From the NCBI GenBank assembly GCA_004555535.1, contig SFHU01000079.1, positions 1 through 18,672 on the forward strand: 18,672 nucleotides of DNA, in the 5' to 3' direction. Position 1 is the stretch's first letter. Each line of letters opens with the position of its first letter. Under the pieces are notes generated by a model that made no database searches, was not told the origin of the DNA, and saw nothing but the letters and a program-made list of their open reading frames with translations. Origin of the DNA: Clostridiales bacterium. GTDB taxonomy: Bacteria > Bacillota > Clostridia > Christensenellales > Aristaeellaceae. Below, one piece after another: positions 1-5,995 of the stretch. The position numbers were made by a program, and so were the translations under genes.

Positions 1-1674
1 GTATCTTACGGTTCCCGACTTGTACGACCCGTTTTCGTCTGCAATCTGCGCCGTGCCGGTCTTTCCCGCCACTTTGAACGATTTGCTGCCCGCTTTCTTT
101 CCCAGTCCTCTCGACACCACTCCTTCGAGAATCGCCTGTATCTTGTGCAGCGGCTCGTCGTGGCAGATTTTCTCTATGAGGCATACGGGGTCGTATGTCT
201 TCACCGTCACGCCGTCTTTCTGTATCTCCTTTACGAAGCGCGGCTGCATGAACCGTCCGTTGTTGGCAATGGCGTTGTAGAAGGCTACGGTGAATATAGG
301 CGGAATCTGCGTCTCGTATCCTATCGACATCCATGGCAGTGTTGTCTTCGACCAGTTGATGTACTGTCCGTTCTTCGCCCGCTTCGGCATACGCACTATT
401 GCATGTTTCTGCGAGCCGATGAAAGGGAGGTCGAAGTCAATGCCGAGGCCGAGGCTGTGTATGCGTTCTACGAATTTCTCCGGCTTGTCGTGGTAGGCAC
501 GGTCAATGAGGCGGCTGACGCCGATGTTGCTGCTGACGTGCAGCACCTCCGGGACGGACAGCGTGCCGTAGCCTCCTCGCCTCCAGTTGTGGTCGCGCAT
601 CTCCCTGCCGTACATAGGCCAGACGCCTCCGCCCGTCTCGATGTTGTAGCGTGCGGTGGTGTCTATCACGCCGTCTTCGAGGGCTGCGAGGATTGATGCT
701 GTCTTGAAGACGGAGCCTGGCTCCACGAGGTCGGAGACGGCGTTGTTCTTCACCTCGCGGTAGGTGTATCCGCCTTTGCCGTCGCTGACGCGCGACATAT
801 TGACCAGCGCCTTTATGTCGCCCGTCTTCGTCTCCATGACGATGGCAACACCCAGTTCGCCGTTGATTTCCTTCAGTTCGTCGATGACGGCTTTCTCTGC
901 GAGGTCCTGTATGTTGACGTCGAGAGTTGTGACGATGTCCGCCCCATCGACGGGTTCCTTTATCATGATGTCGAGATATCTCGAGAGCACCTTGCGTCGG
1001 TTGATAAGCCCTTTCTCTCCCCGCAGCACAGAATCGTAGTATAGCTCAAGTCCGAAGCGTGCCGAATCTATCTCGCCGTACATCTGTCCTATGGTGCGCG
1101 AGGCGAGCGAGCCGTTTGGCATGGTGCGTGCGTTGAACTTCTCGAAGTGGAAGCCGCTCTTGTTCTTCCCCAGGCGGAAGATAGGCAGCTCTTTCACCTC
1201 GGCATAGACAGAGTAGCTGACACGCTTGCTCCAGATGGGCCAGTGTCGGCTGCCGACGAAGGTCTCGCCCTTCTTGTTCGTGTAGGTCTTCTCCCTGCCT
1301 TCCCGCAGATGGCGCCTGAATTCCTCCGCACTCTTCTGCGGGAAGATCTGGCTCAGTCCGTAGCAGATGGAATCCTCCTTCTCTGCCCACAGCGTGTCGG
1401 CCTTGGATTCCGCCATCGCCCTGAAGTCTATGTATAGTTTGTATTCGGGCAGGCTTGACGCGAGCAGTTTGTAGTCGCAGCTCAGTATGTTTCCGCGTGC
1501 TGGAGCGACGGGTACACTGTCCGCCTTCAGGCGGTCTGCAACCTGCGTCCAGTAGTCTCGTTTGAATGTCATGATATACGTGGCTCTGACAACCACCGCG
1601 AAGAATGATATGACGAACACCCATGCGATGATACGGTACCTCCGCATAGAATCTTTCTCGTTGAACTTGCTCAT
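1..1674 (-). CDS. ftsI: FtsI-type division transpeptidase (class B PBP), Bacteroidota-like, 3' end cut by window
   Basis: Septal peptidoglycan transpeptidase that cross-links stem peptides during division; anchored in the inner membrane. The reading frame is open from ATG at 1674 to the window edge (558 codons). After a basic start there is one hydrophobic segment (about residues 14-31), then the PBP dimerisation region with APARGNIL near residue 55. The transpeptidase domain shows all three active-site motifs: S-V-F-K with Ser321 and Lys324, S-S-N at 381-383 and K-T-G at 538-540. The missing part is the end of the domain and, if present, a C-terminal PASTA region as in Bacteroidota homologues. 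AAAGGA lies 9 bases before the start, and an FtsL tail ends 40 bases upstream, the usual ftsL-ftsI order. Isoleucine is very often ATA, unlike the genes right of 1,890. Function is sure; Bacteroidales origin is inferred from sequence style and the FtsL neighbour. Confidence 0.93.
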   Translation of the reverse strand, partial: MSKFNEKDSMRRYRIIAWVFVISFFAVVVRATYIMTFKRDYWTQVADRLKADSVPVAPARGNILSCDYKLLASSLPEYKLYIDFRAMAESKADTLWAEKEDSICYGLSQIFPQKSAEEFRRHLREGREKTYTNKKGETFVGSRHWPIWSKRVSYSVYAEVKELPIFRLGKNKSGFHFEKFNARTMPNGSLASRTIGQMYGEIDSARFGLELYYDSVLRGEKGLINRRKVLSRYLDIMIKEPVDGADIVTTLDVNIQDLAEKAVIDELKEINGELGVAIVMETKTGDIKALVNMSRVSDGKGGYTYREVKNNAVSDLVEPGSVFKTASILAALEDGVIDTTARYNIETGGGVWPMYGREMRDHNWRRGGYGTLSVPEVLHVSSNIGVSRLIDRAYHDKPEKFVERIHSLGLGIDFDLPFIGSQKHAIVRMPKRAKNGQYINWSKTTLPWMSIGYETQIPPIFTVAFYNAIANNGRFMQPRFVKEIQKDGVTVKTYDPVCLIEKICHDEPLHKIQAILEGVVSRGLGKKAGSKSFKVAGKTGTAQIADENGSYKSGTVRY

Positions 1675-1714
1675 TTGCTTGTTTCCTTTCTGCATCGTCA
1701 GGCTACAGAGCCCG

Positions 1715-1893
1715 CTATTCTTTCACCTCTATTATATACGGCGGCTGTCCTGCAATTTTCAGCACGCTGTCCTTGTTGTTCTTCAGCATCTCCAGCACCC
1801 GGCTCTGCCGCGATTTCTCGGTTAGCTTGCTCGATGTAGAGAGAGCCTTGTATTTCATGTCCTGCAGCTCAGTGCGCAGGCGGTCAATCTCCT
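1715..1893 (-). CDS. ftsL: FtsL-like division protein, C-terminal fragment (Bacteroidota type), 5' part replaced
   Basis: The last 50-58 residues of the 1715-2320 reading frame do not belong to a pseudouridine synthase. They read as the end of the short Bacteroidales FtsL-like protein that precedes ftsI: E-I-D-R-L-R, then LQDMKYKALS, a T-S-S-K-L-T-E-K-S-R-Q-S-R helix and a QPPYII end. I recall the same layout (EIDRL, KY.AL, SSEL.EKSRQSRIE, NPPYLI) in Bacteroides homologues. FtsL is a small bitopic membrane protein of the FtsQLB-FtsWI complex; its N-terminus and membrane helix are absent here because the contig changes genome upstream. The stop is TAG at 1715-1717, 40 bases before the ftsI start. 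The exact 5' limit is uncertain within about 1868-1893. Confidence 0.75.
1868..1893. other. Probable chimeric junction between two genomes
   Basis: To the right the minus strand encodes RluB in a GC-rich Clostridia-like style; to the left it encodes FtsL-FtsI in Bacteroidota style with many ATA codons. The changeover lies where both protein families can carry E-I-D-R-L-R, so a short identical stretch could have bridged two assemblies or templates. No insertion sequence, integrase, tRNA or direct repeat is visible at the join. I infer an assembly or amplification chimera rather than gene transfer. Confidence 0.75.
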
Positions 1894-2320
1894 CGTTGGT
1901 CGGATTGCCGGACACGCGCGCGAGGTACACCTTATCCACCTCGCAGCTCGGGTGCGTCAGCCGCTGGGCCAGCTCGCCATCGTTGGTCAGCAGCAGCAGG
2001 CCCTCGCTGTCGTAGTCGAGCCGGCCGACCGGATAGAGCCGCTGCTCAATGCCGGCAAACCTGTCCATGACCGTCTCTCGACCCTTGTCGTCGCTGACGG
2101 TCGTGACCTCGCCCGCCGGCTTGTGGTAGAGGATGTAGCGCTTCGTCTCCTCCGGCACAATGCGCCGCCCGTCAAGCGTCACCTCGTCGCCGTCCTCCAC
2201 CTGCGTGCCCATCTGCGTGACGGTCTGCCCGTTGACGGCGACGCGCCCGCTGGCAATGATCTCCTCGCATTTTCTCCTGGCGGCCACGCCGCACATGGCC
2301 ATATATTTCTGAAGTCTCAT
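1868..2320 (-). CDS. rluB: RluB/RsuA-family 23S rRNA pseudouridine synthase, N-terminal two thirds, 3' part replaced
   Basis: Isomerises a uridine in rRNA to pseudouridine in the cytoplasm. Residues 1-52 form an S4 RNA-binding domain (RLQKYMAMCGVAARRKCEE, then GRVAVNG). The catalytic motif G-R-L-D-Y-D-S-E-G follows, with Asp102, then LLLTNDGELAQRLTHPS. The family usually reaches about 240 residues and ends in a domain with a G-R-N-R-Q-V-R-R motif. Here synthase-like sequence stops near residue 144-151 and the frame continues into FtsL-type sequence for a 201-residue ORF. The residues lost would complete the synthase fold, so the ORF as written should be inactive. The start is ATG 2320 behind GGAGAGAG, 43 bases after the D-Ala-D-Ala carboxypeptidase stop. 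A dac gene next to rluB is common in Firmicutes. Confidence 0.85.
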
Positions 2321-2363
2321 TGGCTCTCTCCATCCGGTGTTTATTCTTGTTGATGCCGCATGT

Positions 2364-3605
2364 TTACGGCAGCATCCAGCCGCGCATCACGCGGCGCACA
2401 TCCATCGTCAGCTTCCGGCTGTCGACGCGCTCACAGGCGACCGCCTCGCACTGCCCGAGCACCTCGCCGCCCACGACGAGCTTCGCCGTGCCCAGGTGCA
2501 TGCCGGGATAGACAGGCGCCTCCACGCTCTGCGGCACATCGAAGACCACCTGCGCGCTCTCGCCCTCGCGAAGCGGTGCGCTCAGCTCGCCCATCAGGCA
2601 CATGTCCGCCTGCTCCGCCCTGCCGCCCGTCACGGCGATGCTGCCCGCCGGCTCCGTCGGCCCGAGCACATGCACCATCGAGTAGTCGGCAAAGCAGGCG
2701 TCCAGCAGCCGCTCGGCCTCGTCAAACCAGTCCGCGCAGCAGAGCACGACGCCGATGAGCTCCATGCCGCCCTGCTGCGCGCCAAAGACCAGGCAGCGCC
2801 CCGCGCGGCTGGTGTAGCCGGTTTTGACGCCCGTGGCCCCCGGATAGGAGGTCAGCAGGCGGTTTTTGTTGGTCAGCTGGCGGTTGCTCGTGCGTCCCGC
2901 CCAGGGGATCGTCGCCGTCTTCGTGGAGACCAGCTCGCGGAACGCGCTGTTGCCCATCGCCTCGCGCGCGATAAGCGTAAGATCGTATGCCGTGGTGAAG
3001 TGCGCGTCGTCGGGCAGCCCGTGTGGATTGGCAAAGTGCGTGTTCAGCGCGCCGATCTGCTGCGCCCGCGCGTTCATCAGGCTGACGAACTGCGAAGCCG
3101 ACCCGCCGATGTGCTCGGCGATGGCGACCGCGGCGTCATTGCCGCTGGCGAGCATCAGCCCCAGCAGCATGTCGTGCAGCGTCAGCGTCTCGCCCAGCGT
3201 CAGATAGATTGAGGTGCCCGGCACGCCGAACGCATTCTCCGAGCAGACGACCTCCGATTGCAGATCGCCCAGCTCCAGCGCCAGCAGCGCCGTCATCACC
3301 TTGGTCGTCGAAGCCATGGGCAGCCTGTCGTGCATGCCGGCTTCAAAGAGCACGCGCCCCGTGTGCAGCTCCATGACACAGGCTGCCCTGGCGCTGGTCT
3401 CCCCTTGCGACAGAACTCCAATATGATTATACAAAAAAATCAGAGCAAAGAAAAGCCCCGCAGCCCATCTTTTCGTTTTTCCCGCCTCCTCACTGTCCGT
3501 TGGACGCACCGATGCACCCCCTCTCTCATAGAGTATGCAGGGGGAGGAAACATGCATTCTCCCTTTTGCCCGGGGGCAGCGGCTGCGCGCCTTTGCAGTG
3601 TGCAT
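2364..3605 (-). CDS. D-alanyl-D-alanine carboxypeptidase (peptidase S11, DacF/DacB type)
   Basis: Removes the terminal D-Ala from peptidoglycan pentapeptides outside the membrane. With the start used here (ATG 3605, 413 residues) the motifs are S-T-T-K with Ser99 and Lys102, S-G-N at 154-156 and K-T-G at 261-263. A C-terminal beta-rich domain follows, as in PBP5-type enzymes. A signal peptide is visible: K-T-K-R, hydrophobic residues 47-65, and a likely cut after S-A-R-A. The start is uncertain. ATG 3605 has a strong AAGGAGG, but leaves about 45 odd residues ahead of the signal peptide with codon use unlike the rest. GTG 3509, behind GAGAGGGGG, would give a more ordinary signal sequence and 381 residues. 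The gene is divergent from the collagen-like gene and 43 bases ahead of rluB. In bacilli a related dac gene sits with spmA-spmB-rluB, but spmAB are absent here. Confidence 0.92.
   Translation of the reverse strand: MHTAKARSRCPRAKGRMHVSSPCILYERGGASVRPTDSEEAGKTKRWAAGLFFALIFLYNHIGVLSQGETSARAACVMELHTGRVLFEAGMHDRLPMASTTKVMTALLALELGDLQSEVVCSENAFGVPGTSIYLTLGETLTLHDMLLGLMLASGNDAAVAIAEHIGGSASQFVSLMNARAQQIGALNTHFANPHGLPDDAHFTTAYDLTLIAREAMGNSAFRELVSTKTATIPWAGRTSNRQLTNKNRLLTSYPGATGVKTGYTSRAGRCLVFGAQQGGMELIGVVLCCADWFDEAERLLDACFADYSMVHVLGPTEPAGSIAVTGGRAEQADMCLMGELSAPLREGESAQVVFDVPQSVEAPVYPGMHLGTAKLVVGGEVLGQCEAVACERVDSRKLTMDVRRVMRGWMLP
3507..3535 (+). promoter_or_regulatory. Sigma-K-like promoter for the collagen-like gene
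   Basis: The plus strand has CACC at 3507-3510, a 16-base spacer and CATAGAGTA at 3527-3535. This fits the mother-cell sigma-K consensus (AC at -35, CATAnnnTA at -10). It lies about 110 bases before the proposed start of a bclA-like gene, a class usually made late in the mother cell. The motif is short and could occur by chance. Confidence 0.4.
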
Positions 3606-3643
3606 GCTCAATCCCCCTCCTTAAAAGAAAGCAGGTGGCAATT

Positions 3644-4642
3644 TTGCCCTTCCATGTTGCCCGTTCCCGCTGCGGCTGGCCTTCCGGCTGCGGCAGCTTC
3701 CATTCCTCCTGCGGCTGTTCCTCCGGTCGCTTCGGCTGCTCAAACTGCGGCTGCACGAATTGTGACGGCTGTGGCCGCTCAAACTGTGGCTGCACGAATT
3801 GTGACGGCTGTGGCTGCTCAGACTGCGGCTGCGCCTCTCCCTGGGGCTGCGGTACTTGCCACGATTCCGACTGTGCCTGCGCACAGGGTCCCATAGGCCC
3901 AAGAGGCCCACAGGGTCCTGTCGGCCCAACAGGGCCCATGGGCCCTGCGGGACCGCAAGGCCCTCAGGGGCCGATCGGCGAAACCGGCGCGACCGGCGCG
4001 ACCGGTGCGACCGGTGCGACCGGGCCGCAGGGACCGCAAGGGCCCGCCGGGCCGCAAGGCCCTGCCGGTGAGACCGGCGCAACCGGTGCAACCGGGCCGC
4101 AGGGACCGCAAGGGCCCGCCGGGCCGCAAGGCCCTGCCGGTGAGACCGGTGCGACCGGCGCGACCGGTGCGACCGGTGCGACCGGGCCGCAGGGGCCTGC
4201 TGGTCCTCAGGGACCTGCCGGACCGGCCGGCGAGGGCATCGCAGCCTATGCGACAGGCTACAACACCGGCACGCTGACCGCGACCGCAAACACGCCCATT
4301 CCCTTTGCGAATTTCGTCTCTGAGCCCGCGACAGCGGTCACGCAGTCCTCCGGCACGTTTACGCTGAACGAGTCCGGCACGTATCTGGTCACTGTGCTGT
4401 TGAACCTGCCCTCGCAATCGGACGTCAACACGACATTCCATCTGCGCGCAGACGGCGACATCCTCCCTGAGTCACAGACGCGCGTCGTCTCTCCCTCGAA
4501 TACGACCTCGCAGGCGCTCTCCGCCATCGTCGACTCCACCGGCACGACGACCGTCTCGCTGACCGCCACCAGCGCGCTCAGCCTGACCGGCAGCGCAACG
4601 ACCGACGTGCTGGCAACCATCACCTTCCTCAAGCTGAACTGA
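3644..4642 (+). CDS. Cys-rich collagen-like spore-surface protein (BclA-like)
   Basis: Probable structural filament protein of the spore exosporium or cell surface. From TTG 3644 (GGTGG 6 bases upstream) the product has 332 residues in three parts. Residues 1-81 hold 20 cysteines, mostly as CGC, SNC, TNC and DGC, with an internal 13-residue repeat. Residues 82-198 are 39 unbroken Gly-X-Y triplets, mainly GPQ, GPA, GAT and GET, able to form a collagen triple helix. Residues 199-332 are a Thr/Ser-rich beta domain resembling the BclA C-terminal trimeric head (TPIPF, GTFTLNESGTYLV, ATITFLKLN end). Threonine-rich GAT blocks are glycosylation sites in Bacillus BclA. The frame stays open upstream to TTG 3500, and GTG 3635 is another possible start. 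It is the only plus-strand gene and has its own sigma-K-like site and terminator. Collagen identity is certain; the exosporium role is inferred. No signal peptide is seen, which fits mother-cell assembly. Confidence 0.85.
   Translation: MPFHVARSRCGWPSGCGSFHSSCGCSSGRFGCSNCGCTNCDGCGRSNCGCTNCDGCGCSDCGCASPWGCGTCHDSDCACAQGPIGPRGPQGPVGPTGPMGPAGPQGPQGPIGETGATGATGATGATGPQGPQGPAGPQGPAGETGATGATGPQGPQGPAGPQGPAGETGATGATGATGATGPQGPAGPQGPAGPAGEGIAAYATGYNTGTLTATANTPIPFANFVSEPATAVTQSSGTFTLNESGTYLVTVLLNLPSQSDVNTTFHLRADGDILPESQTRVVSPSNTTSQALSAIVDSTGTTTVSLTATSALSLTGSATTDVLATITFLKLN
3738..3854 (+). repeat. 39-bp tandem repeat encoding the Cys-rich segment
   Basis: Three units with a 39-base period start at 3738, 3777 and 3816. 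The first two differ at very few positions and encode C/R-S-N-C-G-C-T-N-C-D-G-C-G; the third has diverged. The period keeps the reading frame, so copy-number change would alter cysteine number without breaking the protein. Confidence 0.8.
4022..4165 (+). repeat. 72-bp in-frame tandem repeat in the collagen region
   Basis: Copies at 4022-4093 and 4094-4165 are identical over roughly the first 53 bases and differ at four positions near the end. Each encodes eight Gly-X-Y triplets (GPQ GPQ GPA GPQ GPA GET GAT GAT). A partial third copy starts at 4184. Smaller 9-base GAT-coding repeats flank it around 3985-4021 and 4148-4183. Such arrays commonly vary in length between strains and are prone to assembly collapse. 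Confidence 0.85.
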
Positions 4643-4666
4643 TCGAATGACCTTCGCCAAAGCATC

Positions 4667-4695
4667 GGCTCCCACCCGCCAAGCGGGTGGGAGCC
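4667..4695. terminator. Strong hairpin terminator between convergent genes
   Basis: A perfect 13-base-pair stem (4667-4679 with 4683-4695) with a three-base loop lies 24 bases after the collagen gene stop and 15 bases from the stop of the convergent NlpC-like gene. On the plus strand it is followed by an AATTATTT tract. The minus-strand side has no T run, so it should act best on the collagen transcript. Confidence 0.85.
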
Positions 4696-4710
4696 AATTA
4701 TTTGCGTCTA

Positions 4711-5367
4711 TCACGTCAGCGCAAGCGCCGCCCACGTCATCGCGCCGACGACGCCGTCTGCCGCAAGCGCCTGATCCCTTTGGAAGCGGATCACGGCAGC
4801 GCGCGTCGCCCGGCCGAAGACGCCGTCCGCACCGGAGGAACCGATCTCGTAGCCAAGCCCCTCCAGCTGCAGCTGCAGGGCCCGCACATCCTCGCCCGAC
4901 AGGCCCCGGCGCAGCGTCCGCCGCTGCGGCAGCATCAGGGGCACGTTCGGCGCGTCTGCCGCCGCATCCTCCTCAATCGCCAGCCTCGCCCAATGCGTGA
5001 AGGACGTGTCCGCGATCCGCCTGCGTACGACGCCGTAAGCATGGCCGCGCGCGTCGATCTCCTTCCCGCCTCCGATGGAAAAGCCTGCATGGGTCATTGT
5101 CGACCCGGTCATCGTGAAGAGGAAGATACCCGGCTCATCGGGCAGCTGTCCGATCGTCCCTTTTTCCTTCCATGCGCCGGCCGTTCGCCATTGGCTCGAG
5201 GTGCCGCTGGGCAGGCTGAAGCCCGCCGCCGAGGCTACCTCCCGGGTGAACTGCGCCCGCCCGGGCGTACAGATCCAGCCCGTCGCACCATACACATATC
5301 CGCAGCCGACGAGGGATAGCGCCCTCGCGACCATCGCCTCGCGCTTGGTTTGAAGCTCTGAAGCCAT
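4711..5367 (-). CDS. Compact NlpC/P60-like cell-wall hydrolase with C-terminal peptidoglycan-binding domain
   Basis: Residues 8-130 resemble the NlpC/P60-type endopeptidase domains of clostridial and phage lysins: ALSLVGCGYVYGATG at the start, SGTSSQW, GIFLF, T-H-A-G-F-S-I-G-G-G with His93, then ARGHAYGVV and T-H-W. Residues 150-218 are a PG_binding_1 domain (RRGLSGEDVRALQLQLEGLGY, DGVFGRATRAAVIRFQ, ADGVVG). Relatives as I remember them have 30-odd residues between C-T-P and a D-C-A/S catalytic motif. Here C-T-P is followed directly by G-R-A-Q-F-T-R, with Arg37 where the Cys is expected. Cys22 and Cys33 remain. So it is either a shortened enzyme using Cys33 or an inactive wall-binding relative. 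No signal peptide is seen. ATG 5367 lies 8 bases after AGGGAGG, which is also the 3' arm of the upstream terminator. The wall-protein identity is firm; activity is open. Confidence 0.8.
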   Translation of the reverse strand: MASELQTKREAMVARALSLVGCGYVYGATGWICTPGRAQFTREVASAAGFSLPSGTSSQWRTAGAWKEKGTIGQLPDEPGIFLFTMTGSTMTHAGFSIGGGKEIDARGHAYGVVRRRIADTSFTHWARLAIEEDAAADAPNVPLMLPQRRTLRRGLSGEDVRALQLQLEGLGYEIGSSGADGVFGRATRAAVIRFQRDQALAADGVVGAMTWAALALT

Positions 5368-5368
5368 G

Positions 5369-5411
5369 AAAAAAGCCTCCCTTCGCTTCAGCGTATGAAG
5401 TGTGGAAGGCT
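5369..5411 (-). terminator. Intrinsic terminator after the DUF5662 gene, overlapping the next gene's ribosome binding site
   Basis: Read on the minus strand, AGCCTTCC (5411-5404) pairs with GGGAGGCT (5381-5374) with one G-U pair. An inner stem TGAAG/CTTCA (5400-5396 with 5390-5386) sits in the loop, and six T follow. It starts about 20 bases after the DUF5662 stop. The T run ends two bases before ATG 5367, and GGGAGG in the 3' arm is the Shine-Dalgarno sequence of that gene. Confidence 0.75.
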
Positions 5412-5430
5412 CCCGTGAAAGGGCGGATTC

Positions 5431-5985
5431 TCAGGGCGTGGTTTTCTCCTTTTCGCGTACCCAGCGCCTGAGCGATGCAAACATCGCGTCCTCGCCCTCG
5501 TCGCGCAGCTGGGTCAGAAAGCGCTCCAGCAGCTCGCGCGTCTGCGGATGCATGCTGTCGCGCATCTTGCCGCCCAGCAGATATTCAAGCGGCGCCGCGT
5601 CCGTATAGGCGCTGCCCTTGTAGATCTTGCTCGCGGCAATGCGGTCGCAGAGCATCTCCGCCAGATAGCGCCGCGGCATGGGCATGGGCACGTAGCGCTT
5701 CTCCGCCATGCTGTAATCCGTCCAGTATTCCCAGTGGTGCCGGTTGCGGCCCTTGTGGTGCATCCAGGCGAGGGAGCATCCCAGCGTGCGCCGCTCGTCC
5801 TCCGTCGGCGAATGCGTGCCGTCAAAGAAGCGCACGCCCTGCCAGAACTCCGTCGGCGAATACTTGGAGAGGTCGTGACGAAGCCCCTGCAGGAGTATGC
5901 CCGCCTTGGCGCAATGGGCGATAACCTTGTGACGGTGCTTCGTGATGGTCGCCAGATGTCCACAGAATCGATTCCAGCCGTTCAT
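5431..5985 (-). CDS. DUF5662 family protein, HD-like histidine pattern
   Basis: 184-residue cytoplasmic protein. I recognise it as DUF5662-like from its N-terminal KHRHKVIAHC, the R-H-D-L-S-K-Y-S-P-T-E-F motif (His37-Asp38), paired histidines at 76-77 (MHHKGRN) and 83-84 (HHWEYW), and LCDRIAASKIYKG with Asp114. The spacing of His, His-Asp, His-His and a later Asp resembles HD-superfamily metal phosphohydrolases; that is inference, as no reaction is known to me. It starts with ATG 5985 behind GAGAGGG, 10 bases after the mnmA stop, so it is probably the last gene of the run before the terminator at 5369-5411. Length and ends look complete. Confidence 0.8.
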   Translation of the reverse strand: MNGWNRFCGHLATITKHRHKVIAHCAKAGILLQGLRHDLSKYSPTEFWQGVRFFDGTHSPTEDERRTLGCSLAWMHHKGRNRHHWEYWTDYSMAEKRYVPMPMPRRYLAEMLCDRIAASKIYKGSAYTDAAPLEYLLGGKMRDSMHPQTRELLERFLTQLRDEGEDAMFASLRRWVREKEKTTP

Positions 5986-5995
5986 GTGTACCCTC

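Noticed and set aside
1046..1624. A 192-codon minus-strand frame inside the left end
   Set aside because: It is a +1 shadow of ftsI. The real frame is open through 1-1674 with all transpeptidase motifs.
1..1893. Horizontal transfer of ftsL-ftsI into the Clostridia-like genome
   Set aside because: No mobile element or flanking repeat is seen, the fusion destroys rluB, and a division-cluster fragment is an unlikely transfer. A chimeric assembly explains it better, though reads are needed to prove it.
3654..3896. Ala/Val-rich plus-strand frame starting at ATG 3654, overlapping the Cys-rich segment
   Set aside because: It is the collagen gene read out of phase. It stops early, while the Cys-rich frame runs directly into the Gly-X-Y repeats.
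3738..4183. CRISPR-like repeat array
   Set aside because: The periodic repeats are in-frame coding units (39, 72, 9 bases) with no unique spacers and no cas genes.
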